64,000 nucleotides of DNA from positions 558,001 through 622,000 of the forward strand of contig JAFECE010000011.1 in assembly GCA_018242295.1 (NCBI GenBank). The letters run 5' to 3'. Positions 43,416-51,319 of the stretch are shown piece by piece (positions within the stretch are counted from its first letter, which is position 1; the number at the start of each line of letters is the position of its first letter). A program made the translations under genes and the position numbers. Source of the DNA: Pseudomonadota bacterium (GTDB lineage Bacteria; Pseudomonadota; Alphaproteobacteria; Rhizobiales; Hyphomicrobiaceae). The notes below the pieces were generated by a model, which did not search any database, was not told where the DNA came from, and worked only from the letters and a program-made list of their open reading frames with translations.

Positions 43416-43707
43416 AAGCCATTCCTTCTTCGCAAACGGAGCAAAAGTCCCTCGTCGTCATGTCGGCTCCGCTAATGCGGGATCATCGCGCCAATAATCA
43501 AGACGGACACGTGCGGACGAGCACTGCGTCCGTGGAATAGCGAAGCAACTGCCAGAAGGAAAATGGTTAGCGAAAGGTCAAAGTTCCCACGGCCGGATTG
43601 GGTGCCTGTTTATCCGATGTGGCGGTGCAATAGACGATCAACCATTGCGGCAAATAGAGCCAGTTGTTCCGCTTGCGGATTTGAAAATCCGATTTCAAAG
43701 ATGGGAT

Positions 43708-44682
43708 ATGTTCTGGTTGCCTAAAGACAAATGGGCAGGTCGATCGCTATCGGGGCTTTCCACCGGCGCCGGTGGGGACGCGGCATTTCGACTCTTTTGC
43801 ATGCCGGAATTGTCGTTTTACCGGGCGCCCAATCATCAGCAACTGACCGCGCGTGCCCGCTTCCATTTGCGTTGTGCAAATTGGCAGCGGATCGCAACTC
43901 CGGTCGCCGATATTCAAGCTTATATCTTCGATCCCGACCGCAGGGCGCCGTTGGGCACCGTGCTCGTCGTCCATGGCTGGACGGGCGAGGCTTCATTCAT
44001 GACGGCTATCGCCGAACCCATACGGCGGGCCGGATATCGCGTCGTTCTGTTCGATTTGCCGGCACACGGTTTGAGCGGCGAACACTCGACCAATCTCATT
44101 GAATGTGCGCGCGCAACGGCAATCATTGGCCGTCACTTCGGTCCGCTTAGCGCTATTGTTGCGCATTCGTTTGGCGGCATGATTTCGCTTGTCGCGGTTG
44201 AGGGGCACGCGCCGATGCCGCATGCACTCGCAGTGCCGCGCGTCGTGCTCGTTGCGAGTCCCAATCGGCTTTCAAACGTCACGGACGAGTTCGGCGAGCA
44301 TTGGGGATTGGACAGTTCGGGGCGTCGCGCGTTCGAGGCGCGTCTCGAACGTGTTTCGGGTCGCCCGCTTTCGTGCTTTACGGTCGTCAAACTTTTGCGA
44401 GCGACCGGCTGCGACGCCCTCGTCGTTCACGATCGCGAAGACCGTGAAGTTTCGTTTGGTTGCGCCGAGGAAATTGCATCAGAAGCCGAAAACGCGGAAT
44501 TGCTGACGTACTCCGGGTTTGGTCATCGCAATATTCTCTTTGCGCCCCCCGTTGCGAGAATGATCGTCTCGTATCTATTGCGAGCTGAAGATAGCGCAGC
44601 GCAGCGCGTCTATAGCGTTAGCGACGCCGCATTATATTGGCCTGCGAATGCCCCCGTAAATCAAAACTTCGCGCCGCGTTGA
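43708..44682 (+). CDS. Alpha/beta hydrolase
   Basis: The 324-residue protein has an alpha/beta-hydrolase fold: oxyanion H-G-W-T-G near residue 92, nucleophile elbow A-H-S-F-G-G near residue 151, and a C-terminal G-F-G-H-R-N with the catalytic His. D-R-E-D near 248 is a candidate for the Asp. The elbow is A-x-S-x-G rather than G-x-S-x-G. The substrate is unknown. The ATG at 43708 follows a GGGAT motif; a TTG at 43645 would add 21 residues. Confidence 0.85.
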   Translation: MFWLPKDKWAGRSLSGLSTGAGGDAAFRLFCMPELSFYRAPNHQQLTARARFHLRCANWQRIATPVADIQAYIFDPDRRAPLGTVLVVHGWTGEASFMTAIAEPIRRAGYRVVLFDLPAHGLSGEHSTNLIECARATAIIGRHFGPLSAIVAHSFGGMISLVAVEGHAPMPHALAVPRVVLVASPNRLSNVTDEFGEHWGLDSSGRRAFEARLERVSGRPLSCFTVVKLLRATGCDALVVHDREDREVSFGCAEEIASEAENAELLTYSGFGHRNILFAPPVARMIVSYLLRAEDSAAQRVYSVSDAALYWPANAPVNQNFAPR

Positions 44683-44897
44683 TCGTTAGAATTATATCTG
44701 TAATAGAAATGCGGAATATCGAATTACCGCCGCTGGCGGTCGCGCCCATTGGCATTGTCTCCATTCTTCAATAGGCCTCGCAGTAACCAGCTTCTGAGGT
44801 CCGTCGCCTTGAAAGTCTTGTTCGTTTGGCGTCTGGCGGATAGGAACACGCAGCTTTACGGCGTCGCACCGGCGACGAATTCTGGCTCGTGGAACCA

Positions 44898-45917
44898 ATG
44901 CCGGACGAAAAATCGAGCACCGCCAGTTCAAAAGGCCACCGCATCGGGGCGTTGGCGGTTTTACCCGTGTTCTTCAAGCTTGATGGCAAGAGGGTCGTTC
45001 TGGCGGGGGGCGGCGAGCCATCGCTCTGGAAGGCGGAGCTTCTGTCGGCCGCTGGTGCCCACGTCGAGGTTTTCTCGGAGAGCTTTGCCGATGGCTTTCG
45101 AGAGCTGGCATCTTCGCCGCCCGGCGGCCGGGTCGATCTGAGGGCCCGGCGGTGGACGCCCGGGGACCTCAACTCGGCTGCGATGGCCGTTGGCGCTTTC
45201 AGTGACGACGAAGAGGCGGCTCAATTTGCATCGGCTGCGCGGGCGGCCGGTGTTCCCGTCAACGTCGTCGATCGTCCGGCGTTCTGCGATTTTCAGTTCG
45301 GTGCGATCGTCAATCGTTCGCCGCTCGTCGTTGGGGTCTCGACGGATGGCGCGGCGCCCGTGTTCGGGCAAGCGATCCGCTCGCTCATCGAGGGCTTGCT
45401 GCCTGAGAGTTTCAAGCTTTGGGCCGAGGCTGCCCGCGGCTTGCGCGGCGAGGGCGACCGTCTCGGCGATACGATTGAGAAAAAGAAGCGCTTCTGGCAG
45501 AGATTTACGGATCTCGCCCTCCGTAACGCCGATCGCGGACCGGCTCCGGCTGAACTTGCGGAGTTGATGGGCGAAGCATCGGACGAAGCCGCCCGGCATC
45601 CGGTCGTGATTATCGAGATCGGACCTCACGGCGCGGAAGCTTTGACACTTGGCGTTATCCGGGTGCTTCGCGGGGCCGACGACATCTTTTTCGATGAGGA
45701 CGTGCCGGCCTCCGTGACGGAGTTCGCCCGTCGCGAAGCGCGAAGACACCCAGTGTCGGCCGGGCAAGCAGTCGCCGATGAGATGGTGTCGGCGGCAGCA
45801 AGGGGCAGCCGGCTGGTCCGCATCTGGTTAGGGGCCAACGAGGGGTCCGATGAGGCCGCCGTACTCCGGGCGGCGGGGGTTCCGGTCGTTGTCGTGGCGC
45901 CGGGTCATGTTCCTTGA
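44898..45917 (+). CDS. CysG-like protein: precorrin-2 dehydrogenase domain plus truncated methyltransferase part
   Basis: The 339-residue protein begins with a sirohaem-synthase N-domain (residues about 18-215): V-V-L-A-G-G-G-E near residue 33, V-N-V-V-D and the helical dimerisation region with L-P-E. That domain oxidises precorrin-2 and inserts iron. From about residue 234 the sequence resembles the first part of the uroporphyrinogen methyltransferase (I-G-P-H-G-A-E-A-L-T-L in place of G-P-G-D-P-E-L-L-T-L), but it ends after about 105 residues, less than half the normal domain, and the GPGDP motif is degenerate. It stands alone, without nitrite or sulfite reductase genes. Confidence 0.8.
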   Translation: MPDEKSSTASSKGHRIGALAVLPVFFKLDGKRVVLAGGGEPSLWKAELLSAAGAHVEVFSESFADGFRELASSPPGGRVDLRARRWTPGDLNSAAMAVGAFSDDEEAAQFASAARAAGVPVNVVDRPAFCDFQFGAIVNRSPLVVGVSTDGAAPVFGQAIRSLIEGLLPESFKLWAEAARGLRGEGDRLGDTIEKKKRFWQRFTDLALRNADRGPAPAELAELMGEASDEAARHPVVIIEIGPHGAEALTLGVIRVLRGADDIFFDEDVPASVTEFARREARRHPVSAGQAVADEMVSAAARGSRLVRIWLGANEGSDEAAVLRAAGVPVVVVAPGHVP

Positions 45918-46275
45918 CGAGTCCCTTGTTCTCCAGGGGATTGGCGTTCCATTACTCGTTTCGCGAGCTTGTCCCTGCCGCCATGCCGTTGCCGTGATGG
46001 GGGTGCAAGGAAAATGTCGTTAGCGGTAGTTCAGCCACAGGCTGTGATCGCTTCCGCAGGGTGCCAAAGATTTCTTTTTCCCTCAGATGGTTAGCGGTGC
46101 ATGCCTAGGCTCGGCGCGGCTTGGAATGGCGTTGCCTCTTGTCTATACTTAGTGCGAGGGGATCCATCCGGATCAGAGTTTGCCATGTTGGCGGGTTAGC
46201 GGATTGCTTCCCCCCAATGGGTTCTGCTCGTTCCACTTTAACTAGGCGTCGGTTGGTATTCGGAGTCGCGTACGC
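45918..46275. other. Intergenic region before the OmpA-family gene
   Basis: A 358-base gap without a supported gene. It holds the promoter listed at 46121-46149. I see nothing else that I can name in the rest. Confidence 0.5.
46121..46149 (+). promoter_or_regulatory. Sigma-70-like promoter for the OmpA-family gene
   Basis: TTGGAA (46121-46126) and TATACT (46144-46149) are spaced by 17 bases. Each is close to the vegetative consensus. The predicted transcription start near 46156 leaves a 120-base leader before the ATG at 46276. Confidence 0.55.
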
Positions 46276-48426
46276 ATGCGCTGCAATCCATCATATTGGC
46301 TTTTGGGACTTGTCCCGATCGCGATGATGACGTGGGTTGCCGTGCAACTCGAGCGTGACGGCATCGAATTCGATCTGGCCCACCGCTCTGCCGAGGCATT
46401 GAAGCGGGCAGGCTTCGATTGGGCGAGCATTCGCTTCGTCGGCCGCGATGTCGTTCTGACCGGTAAGGCTCCCGAAGAGCACGACCCGACCAAGGCCCTC
46501 GCGTCGTTGGAGAACGTATGGGGCGTTCGCATCGCAGCCGATCGCGCGGGTCTCATCGACAGCGTTGCCGATTACCGTTGGACCGTGAGTTCGCCGGATG
46601 GCCGTCGTGTGCGTCTGGTCGGCTACGTTCCCTCGGAAGAGGCGAGACGAACGCTCATCGATACCGCCCGCAGTACTTTTCCTGGCAGCGACGTTACTGA
46701 CGAGATGCGGCTTGCGCGTGGGTCCATCGATCGCGAAGCGTGGCTCGCCGGCGCCGTCTTCAGTTTGCGAAGCCTTTCCGGTTTGAAGCGTGGCGAGGCG
46801 GAGCTCGCCGATCTCAATATGTCGATCAAGGGTGAGGCAAAGTCGTCGGAGGCTTATCGCGAGATCCATTCGGCGCTGGCTAGACGGCGCCCGGCCGGAA
46901 TTGCTCTGGCGCGTGAAGACATCGCGCTGCCTCTCGCCCGGCCTTTCGTATGGTCCATAAAGAAGAGCGGCTCGGGGATAGCGTTGTCGGGCTTCGCGCC
47001 TTCCGACGACGAGCGTGAAAAGCTCGGTTCGCGTGTCAAATCGCTCTTCGGGAATATGTCGATTGCCGATCGCACGGATATCGCTGCTGGCGCTCCGGAG
47101 GGCTGGGCCAAGGCGGTATCCGTCGCAATCGAACAATTGGCGCAACTCCGATTGGGCGAGGTTTCGATTGCGGACCGTGAGATGACGGTGTCGGGCGAGG
47201 CATCCAACGAACAGATCGCTGCGGCCGTCAGAAAGGCCTTAAAGCTTGAGGTCCCGCAGAACTTCCGGATCACCGATCAGATTCGCTTTTCCAAGCCTGA
47301 TGTCGTTGTTCCGGGCGGCGGCTACGTGATGGGCATTATCAACGAGGGCGCTGCGCTCAATCTGGTCGGCATGATGCCGAGCGAAGCGGCGCGCGCGGCT
47401 CTCATCGATGCTGTGAAAGCGCGTTTCCCGGGCCGCCAGCTGAACGACAAATCGCAGGTGGCTCCGGGTGCGCCCGACGGGTGGCAGCAGTGCGTGGTCG
47501 CCGGGCTTGCGTCCCTACCGCGCTTGAAGAAGGGCAAATCCATTCTGACTGATCGTCGCCTCGAGGTTTCGGGTGAGACCGATGACTATGCGGCGTCGCA
47601 ATCCGTGCCGGGAGACGTCAGGGCGGCGGCGGGCCAGACCTGCGAAACGACAACGAATATCGTTTTCACCGGCCAGCTGAAGACGGACCTCACGTGGAAG
47701 GCCAGCCGCGAAGCCAACGGCATGGTGACGATCGAGGGCGAGGCGCCGGATGATGCCTCGCGGCTGCACCTCGTCGAGCTGGCGCAGCAGATCTATGCCG
47801 GGTCCAATGTCACCGACAATATGAAGATCGTGGGCGCCGCGTCTGAGCCCTGGTCGTCAGCCGCGCATCTCGGGCTTGAAGAGATGGCGCGCTTGCGGAA
47901 CGGCGCGGTTACGATTTCAGGCAAGGAGCTGGTGATCAAGGGCGCGGCCGAGAGCGAGCAGGTCGCCAACGACATCCGCAGCGTGCTTTCGACCGATCTG
48001 CCTCCCGGCTTCAAGAGCCGCGACGAGATTACGATCATGTCGGTCGAGGAGAAGGCTGCCGACAGTTGCCAGACTCTCATGCGGCAGACGACCGCGAAGG
48101 GCACGATCAACTTCGAGCGGGCGAAGGCCGACCTCACGTCCGACAGCACGCAGACGCTGAAGGATCTGGCTCAGATTGCCAACGAGTGCCCAAGCTTCAG
48201 CATCCAGATCGAGGGGCATACGGACGCGGAGGGGACGGATGAGCGCAACGCGCGGCTTGCGGATCGCCGCGCACGCGCTGTCGCGGATTTTCTTTCTCAG
48301 AATGGCGTCGATGCACGCCGCCTGACAACGATCGGCTACGGGGCGACGCGGCCGATCGGCGATAATTCCACGGAAGAAGGGCGCGCTAAAAACCGCCGTA
48401 TCGAATTCACCGTTCGGGTCAACTGA
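46276..48426 (+). CDS. OmpA-family protein with four tandem BON-like repeats
   Basis: The 716-residue envelope protein has an N-terminal hydrophobic segment (W-L-L-G-L-V-P-I-A-M-M-T-W-V-A-V), probably an uncleaved anchor. Next are four repeats of about 123 residues, marked by Trp156, Trp277, Trp403 and Trp526, each followed by a pattern of G-L-x-x-L-x-x-L-x-x-G and a V-x-G-E-A strand, as in BON domains. Residues about 611-716 are an OmpA-type peptidoglycan-binding domain with G-H-T-D-A-E-G, D-E-R-N-A-R-L-A-D-R-R-A and A-K-N-R-R-I-E. It probably ties the membrane to the cell wall. It is followed by a tiny gene and an HHH-repeat membrane protein on the same strand. Confidence 0.9.
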   Translation: MRCNPSYWLLGLVPIAMMTWVAVQLERDGIEFDLAHRSAEALKRAGFDWASIRFVGRDVVLTGKAPEEHDPTKALASLENVWGVRIAADRAGLIDSVADYRWTVSSPDGRRVRLVGYVPSEEARRTLIDTARSTFPGSDVTDEMRLARGSIDREAWLAGAVFSLRSLSGLKRGEAELADLNMSIKGEAKSSEAYREIHSALARRRPAGIALAREDIALPLARPFVWSIKKSGSGIALSGFAPSDDEREKLGSRVKSLFGNMSIADRTDIAAGAPEGWAKAVSVAIEQLAQLRLGEVSIADREMTVSGEASNEQIAAAVRKALKLEVPQNFRITDQIRFSKPDVVVPGGGYVMGIINEGAALNLVGMMPSEAARAALIDAVKARFPGRQLNDKSQVAPGAPDGWQQCVVAGLASLPRLKKGKSILTDRRLEVSGETDDYAASQSVPGDVRAAAGQTCETTTNIVFTGQLKTDLTWKASREANGMVTIEGEAPDDASRLHLVELAQQIYAGSNVTDNMKIVGAASEPWSSAAHLGLEEMARLRNGAVTISGKELVIKGAAESEQVANDIRSVLSTDLPPGFKSRDEITIMSVEEKAADSCQTLMRQTTAKGTINFERAKADLTSDSTQTLKDLAQIANECPSFSIQIEGHTDAEGTDERNARLADRRARAVADFLSQNGVDARRLTTIGYGATRPIGDNSTEEGRAKNRRIEFTVRVN

Positions 48427-48448
48427 GACGAGGCCAGGGGAGCGAACA

Positions 48449-48547
48449 ATGGATTATCTGTTCCTGAAATTGATCTGGTGGATGGCGGGAGCCTTTGCGC
48501 TGGGTCTCGTCGCCGGTTGGGTGTCGTGCGGCGCAAAGAAGAGCTGA
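48449..48547 (+). CDS. 32-residue single-pass membrane peptide
   Basis: A short frame with AGGGGAG seven bases before its ATG lies 22 bases after the OmpA-family gene. It encodes M-D-Y-L-F-L-K-L-I-W-W, a Gly/Ala-rich helix, then W-V-S-C-G-A-K-K-S. The strong ribosome-binding site, hydrophobic helix, positive C-terminus and position between two envelope genes make it a likely real gene. I do not recognise the family. Confidence 0.6.
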   Translation: MDYLFLKLIWWMAGAFALGLVAGWVSCGAKKS

Positions 48548-48601
48548 GTTGAGACGTTTGAAAGTCCGGGGCGACCGATTGTGCATCCGATTAGGTAGGA
48601 A

Positions 48602-50368
48602 ATGACGTACCTCCTGTTACAGACATTCCTGCTGTTGCTCGCCTCGTATTTTTCGGGGGCGTTCGTCGCTTGCCTTGTGAAGCGAGCCCTTGCCGGATCG
48701 TCTGAGGAAGTTCTCGAAGGCGTGTCAGCGCCGATTCACCTTGAAGTTCCGGATCGTCCGCCGGTCATCGCGCCGCCGCCAGTGCGCGTGCGCAGCGGGC
48801 CGCGGATGCACCAGCCGATCGCGCCGAGAGCGATCGATCCCGTTCAACCCAAAATCGAGGTTTTGCGCCGACCGGAACCGCGGCCCGCGCCGAAGGTGCT
48901 CGATCCTTCGCGGTTCGAGCGTGCGCTCATCGGGCCGGATCCGAACGAAGGTGTGCCCCGCCGGGCCATTGTCGAAATACGTCCGTCGGTGCTGAAGCCC
49001 GTGACGGGAATGTACGTACCCCGGCCCCCCGAACCCGAGCCGTTGCCCGAACCCGAAATGCCGCCGGAGCTCGAGCCGCCGGTTTCCGAAGAAACCGTGC
49101 CTCCGGTATTTCCCGACGCTCAGCCTGAACCTGAAGCGGTCAAAAAGCCGGAACGTTCTGGCGGTCTGGCTGCGAGATTGCGGGATGCGACGACTGCCGC
49201 TGCAGCTGGTGCGGTCGCAGCCGCGAAGGCCGCTGCTGCGGCGTCCGTCATGATGCCAAGCGCGTTCGGCCGAAGAGGCGCAGAGGAGAAGACGTCGTCG
49301 GAAGAAGTCGCCCATGAACCGGCTCCGGCTTCGGAAGATGTGCCCCTGCAATCAGCCGAGCAAGATGAGGCGATCGTTCCGGTGGCGGAGACGCTTGCGC
49401 CGGAGCCCGAGCCAGAGTTTCAGTCGGAACCCGCTCCTGAGCCTGCGCCCGAAATCAGAGTGCCGTTGCCCCTTGCGAAGCCGATTGAGGGCGGCGACGA
49501 CTTCCAGCGCATTCGAGCCATCGACGCCGATATCGAACAGAAGCTGAAGACGATCGGCGTCAATTATTTCGAAGACATTGCGGCCTGGACGGCATCTGAC
49601 GTCAAGCGGATAGGGCAAGACTTACAAATTCCGGGCCGCATCGACCGCGAGCAATGGGTCGAGCAGGCGCAAATTCTCGCGAAGGGCGGAGAGACCTATT
49701 ATTCGCGCAATCGTCTCGCGGCTCTCAAAGCGAGTGCGGCCGCATCGGCTCCAAAGCCGGCCCAAGATCATCAGCCCCAACCGGCTGGCGCTAGCGGAGC
49801 GGGTTCGGCGCCGCAGCCGGACAGCGAAGAGCCGACGGATCGGGGAGGTGTTGCCGCCGCGAGCCACGGGCGTTCCGTCGCCGAGATGGCTGCAGCCGCT
49901 GCAGCCGCAATCGCGGCAGCATCCGCTAGCGTTACGCGTGGGCTGAAGCCCATCGAGCCGATTTCACCTCTTTCCAAGGTTGATCCGAAGATCTCGATAC
50001 CGGCCAGGATCACAGACGCGATCCGCGAAAAGAATGGGGCTGCGGCTCAGGTTCCTGCCGCCGAGGCGGAGGAAGTCGCCCCATCTCAAAGCAGCGATGC
50101 CGAGGGTCCGCATGACGATCTTAAGCGCATTCGCGGGATCGGCGTTCTGATCGAGAAGCGGCTCAACGCTTTGGGCGTCGGCCGCTACGATCAGATCGCG
50201 AATTGGACGAGCGGGGACATCGATCGCATCAGCCGGAGCCTCGAATTCAAGGGCCGGATTGAGCGCGAGAATTGGGTGGAGCAGGCGCGTATTCTAGCGA
50301 GCGGCGGTCACACCGAGTTTTCGCGGCGTGTCGATCGCGGTGAAGTCGATACCAGCCGCGAGACGTGA
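48602..50368 (+). CDS. Membrane-anchored Pro/Ala-rich protein with two HHH-like repeats
   Basis: The 588-residue protein starts with a membrane helix (Y-L-L-L-Q-T-F-L-L-L-L-A-S-Y-F) and a long Pro/Glu/Ala linker. It has two copies of a 75-residue domain (residues about 299-372 and 505-580). Each has D-D-x-x-R-I-R-x-I, an I-x-x-W-T stretch and a G-R-I-(D/E)-R-E-x-W-V-E-Q-A-(Q/R)-I-L-A motif, then G-G-x-T-x-(Y/F)-S-R. The same domain forms the C-terminal tail of NuoE in many Rhizobiales and belongs to the helix-hairpin-helix class. The function is unknown; the linker and anchor suggest an envelope scaffold. GTAGGAA precedes the ATG. Confidence 0.85.
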   Translation: MTYLLLQTFLLLLASYFSGAFVACLVKRALAGSSEEVLEGVSAPIHLEVPDRPPVIAPPPVRVRSGPRMHQPIAPRAIDPVQPKIEVLRRPEPRPAPKVLDPSRFERALIGPDPNEGVPRRAIVEIRPSVLKPVTGMYVPRPPEPEPLPEPEMPPELEPPVSEETVPPVFPDAQPEPEAVKKPERSGGLAARLRDATTAAAAGAVAAAKAAAAASVMMPSAFGRRGAEEKTSSEEVAHEPAPASEDVPLQSAEQDEAIVPVAETLAPEPEPEFQSEPAPEPAPEIRVPLPLAKPIEGGDDFQRIRAIDADIEQKLKTIGVNYFEDIAAWTASDVKRIGQDLQIPGRIDREQWVEQAQILAKGGETYYSRNRLAALKASAAASAPKPAQDHQPQPAGASGAGSAPQPDSEEPTDRGGVAAASHGRSVAEMAAAAAAAIAAASASVTRGLKPIEPISPLSKVDPKISIPARITDAIREKNGAAAQVPAAEAEEVAPSQSSDAEGPHDDLKRIRGIGVLIEKRLNALGVGRYDQIANWTSGDIDRISRSLEFKGRIERENWVEQARILASGGHTEFSRRVDRGEVDTSRET

Positions 50369-51291
50369 CCAAAGTCGCTGCGCGACAATGTTCCGTAGCG
50401 CGCGCCGTCACGCGGCTCGTCGGTCTCGGCGAAGAATGAGGCGACGGCCGATATCGTAGGCTCGTCTCTCAACAGCGGCGCATGGCCTTCGTCGGGAACG
50501 GTGAGGGATTTGAGGCGGGGATGACGTTGGGTCATTTCCTCGACGGTTTTCTCCGAGAGCAGATCGGAATTCGCGCCGCGCAGAACGAAGACAGGCACAC
50601 GTTTCATCGCTTCGAACTGCGGCCATAGCTGTGGTACGGGTCCGTCGAGAACGGAAAGGCACTTTGCGAGCTTCGGGTCGTAGCCTCGCGCGGGCTTTCC
50701 CTTCCGCTCATTGAAAAGTTGGTGTGCGACGGCTTCAAAATCCTGGTCGGTCATTTTCGGAAAGTCGCGATGGAAGAGGTCGCGCACGATGCGCGCCGCG
50801 TCGCTCCAGTTCTTCGCCAGCGGAACGCGGCCGACGTAACCCGCGATGCGTGCCAGGCCATCCGCCTCGATGACCGGGCCGATATCGTTCAATACGACCG
50901 CACCGATCAAAGATGGTTGAGCCGCTGCCAAGACCATGGTGATGAGGCCGCCACGGGAGGTCCCGATGATGCCGACGTTTCGAAGCCCGAGCATTATCAG
51001 GAAATCGATGACGTCCTGCATCTCGATCGGCACGGCGTAATTCTTCCAATCGCTATCGTGATCGGAAAGCCCGCGCCCGCGCGTATCGATGGTGAAGACG
51101 TCGCGAGGCACGGAGCCCCGGCTCAATGCCAAGGCAACGTCGTGGAAATCGCGGCTGTTGCGGGTCAAGCCCGCGAGGCAGACGATGGGACGGGCGTGCG
51201 AAGGCGTGTGCGATCGGTAGTGGCGGCCGTAGAGGCGTAATCCGTCGCGGCAGGTGAAATAGATATCTTCGAACTCTTGTTCGGTCGTCAT
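50308..51291 (-). CDS. Alpha/beta hydrolase
   Basis: The 327-residue hydrolase has the nucleophile elbow G-T-S-R-G-G, the upstream oxyanion-region segment L-A-G-L-T-R-N-S, D-T-R-G-R-G-L-S-D and a C-terminal D-E-G-H-A-P-L with the catalytic His; D-L-L-S lies before it. Members of this family are esterases or C-C hydrolases; the substrate is unknown. The ATG at 51291 was chosen because upstream residues to 51375 are basic and unlike the family. Its 3' end overlaps the HHH-protein gene by 61 bases, tail to tail. Confidence 0.88.
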   Translation of the reverse strand: MTTEQEFEDIYFTCRDGLRLYGRHYRSHTPSHARPIVCLAGLTRNSRDFHDVALALSRGSVPRDVFTIDTRGRGLSDHDSDWKNYAVPIEMQDVIDFLIMLGLRNVGIIGTSRGGLITMVLAAAQPSLIGAVVLNDIGPVIEADGLARIAGYVGRVPLAKNWSDAARIVRDLFHRDFPKMTDQDFEAVAHQLFNERKGKPARGYDPKLAKCLSVLDGPVPQLWPQFEAMKRVPVFVLRGANSDLLSEKTVEEMTQRHPRLKSLTVPDEGHAPLLRDEPTISAVASFFAETDEPRDGARYGTLSRSDFGHVSRLVSTSPRSTRRENSV

Positions 51292-51319
51292 CGATGTCCG
51301 TCGCCTGTCGTTGAAGGTT

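Noticed and set aside
48602-50368. Possible DNA repeat array in the Pro/Ala-rich coding region
   Set aside because: The apparent repetition comes from Pro-Glu-Ala codons in the linker and from two related protein domains, not from tandem DNA repeats.
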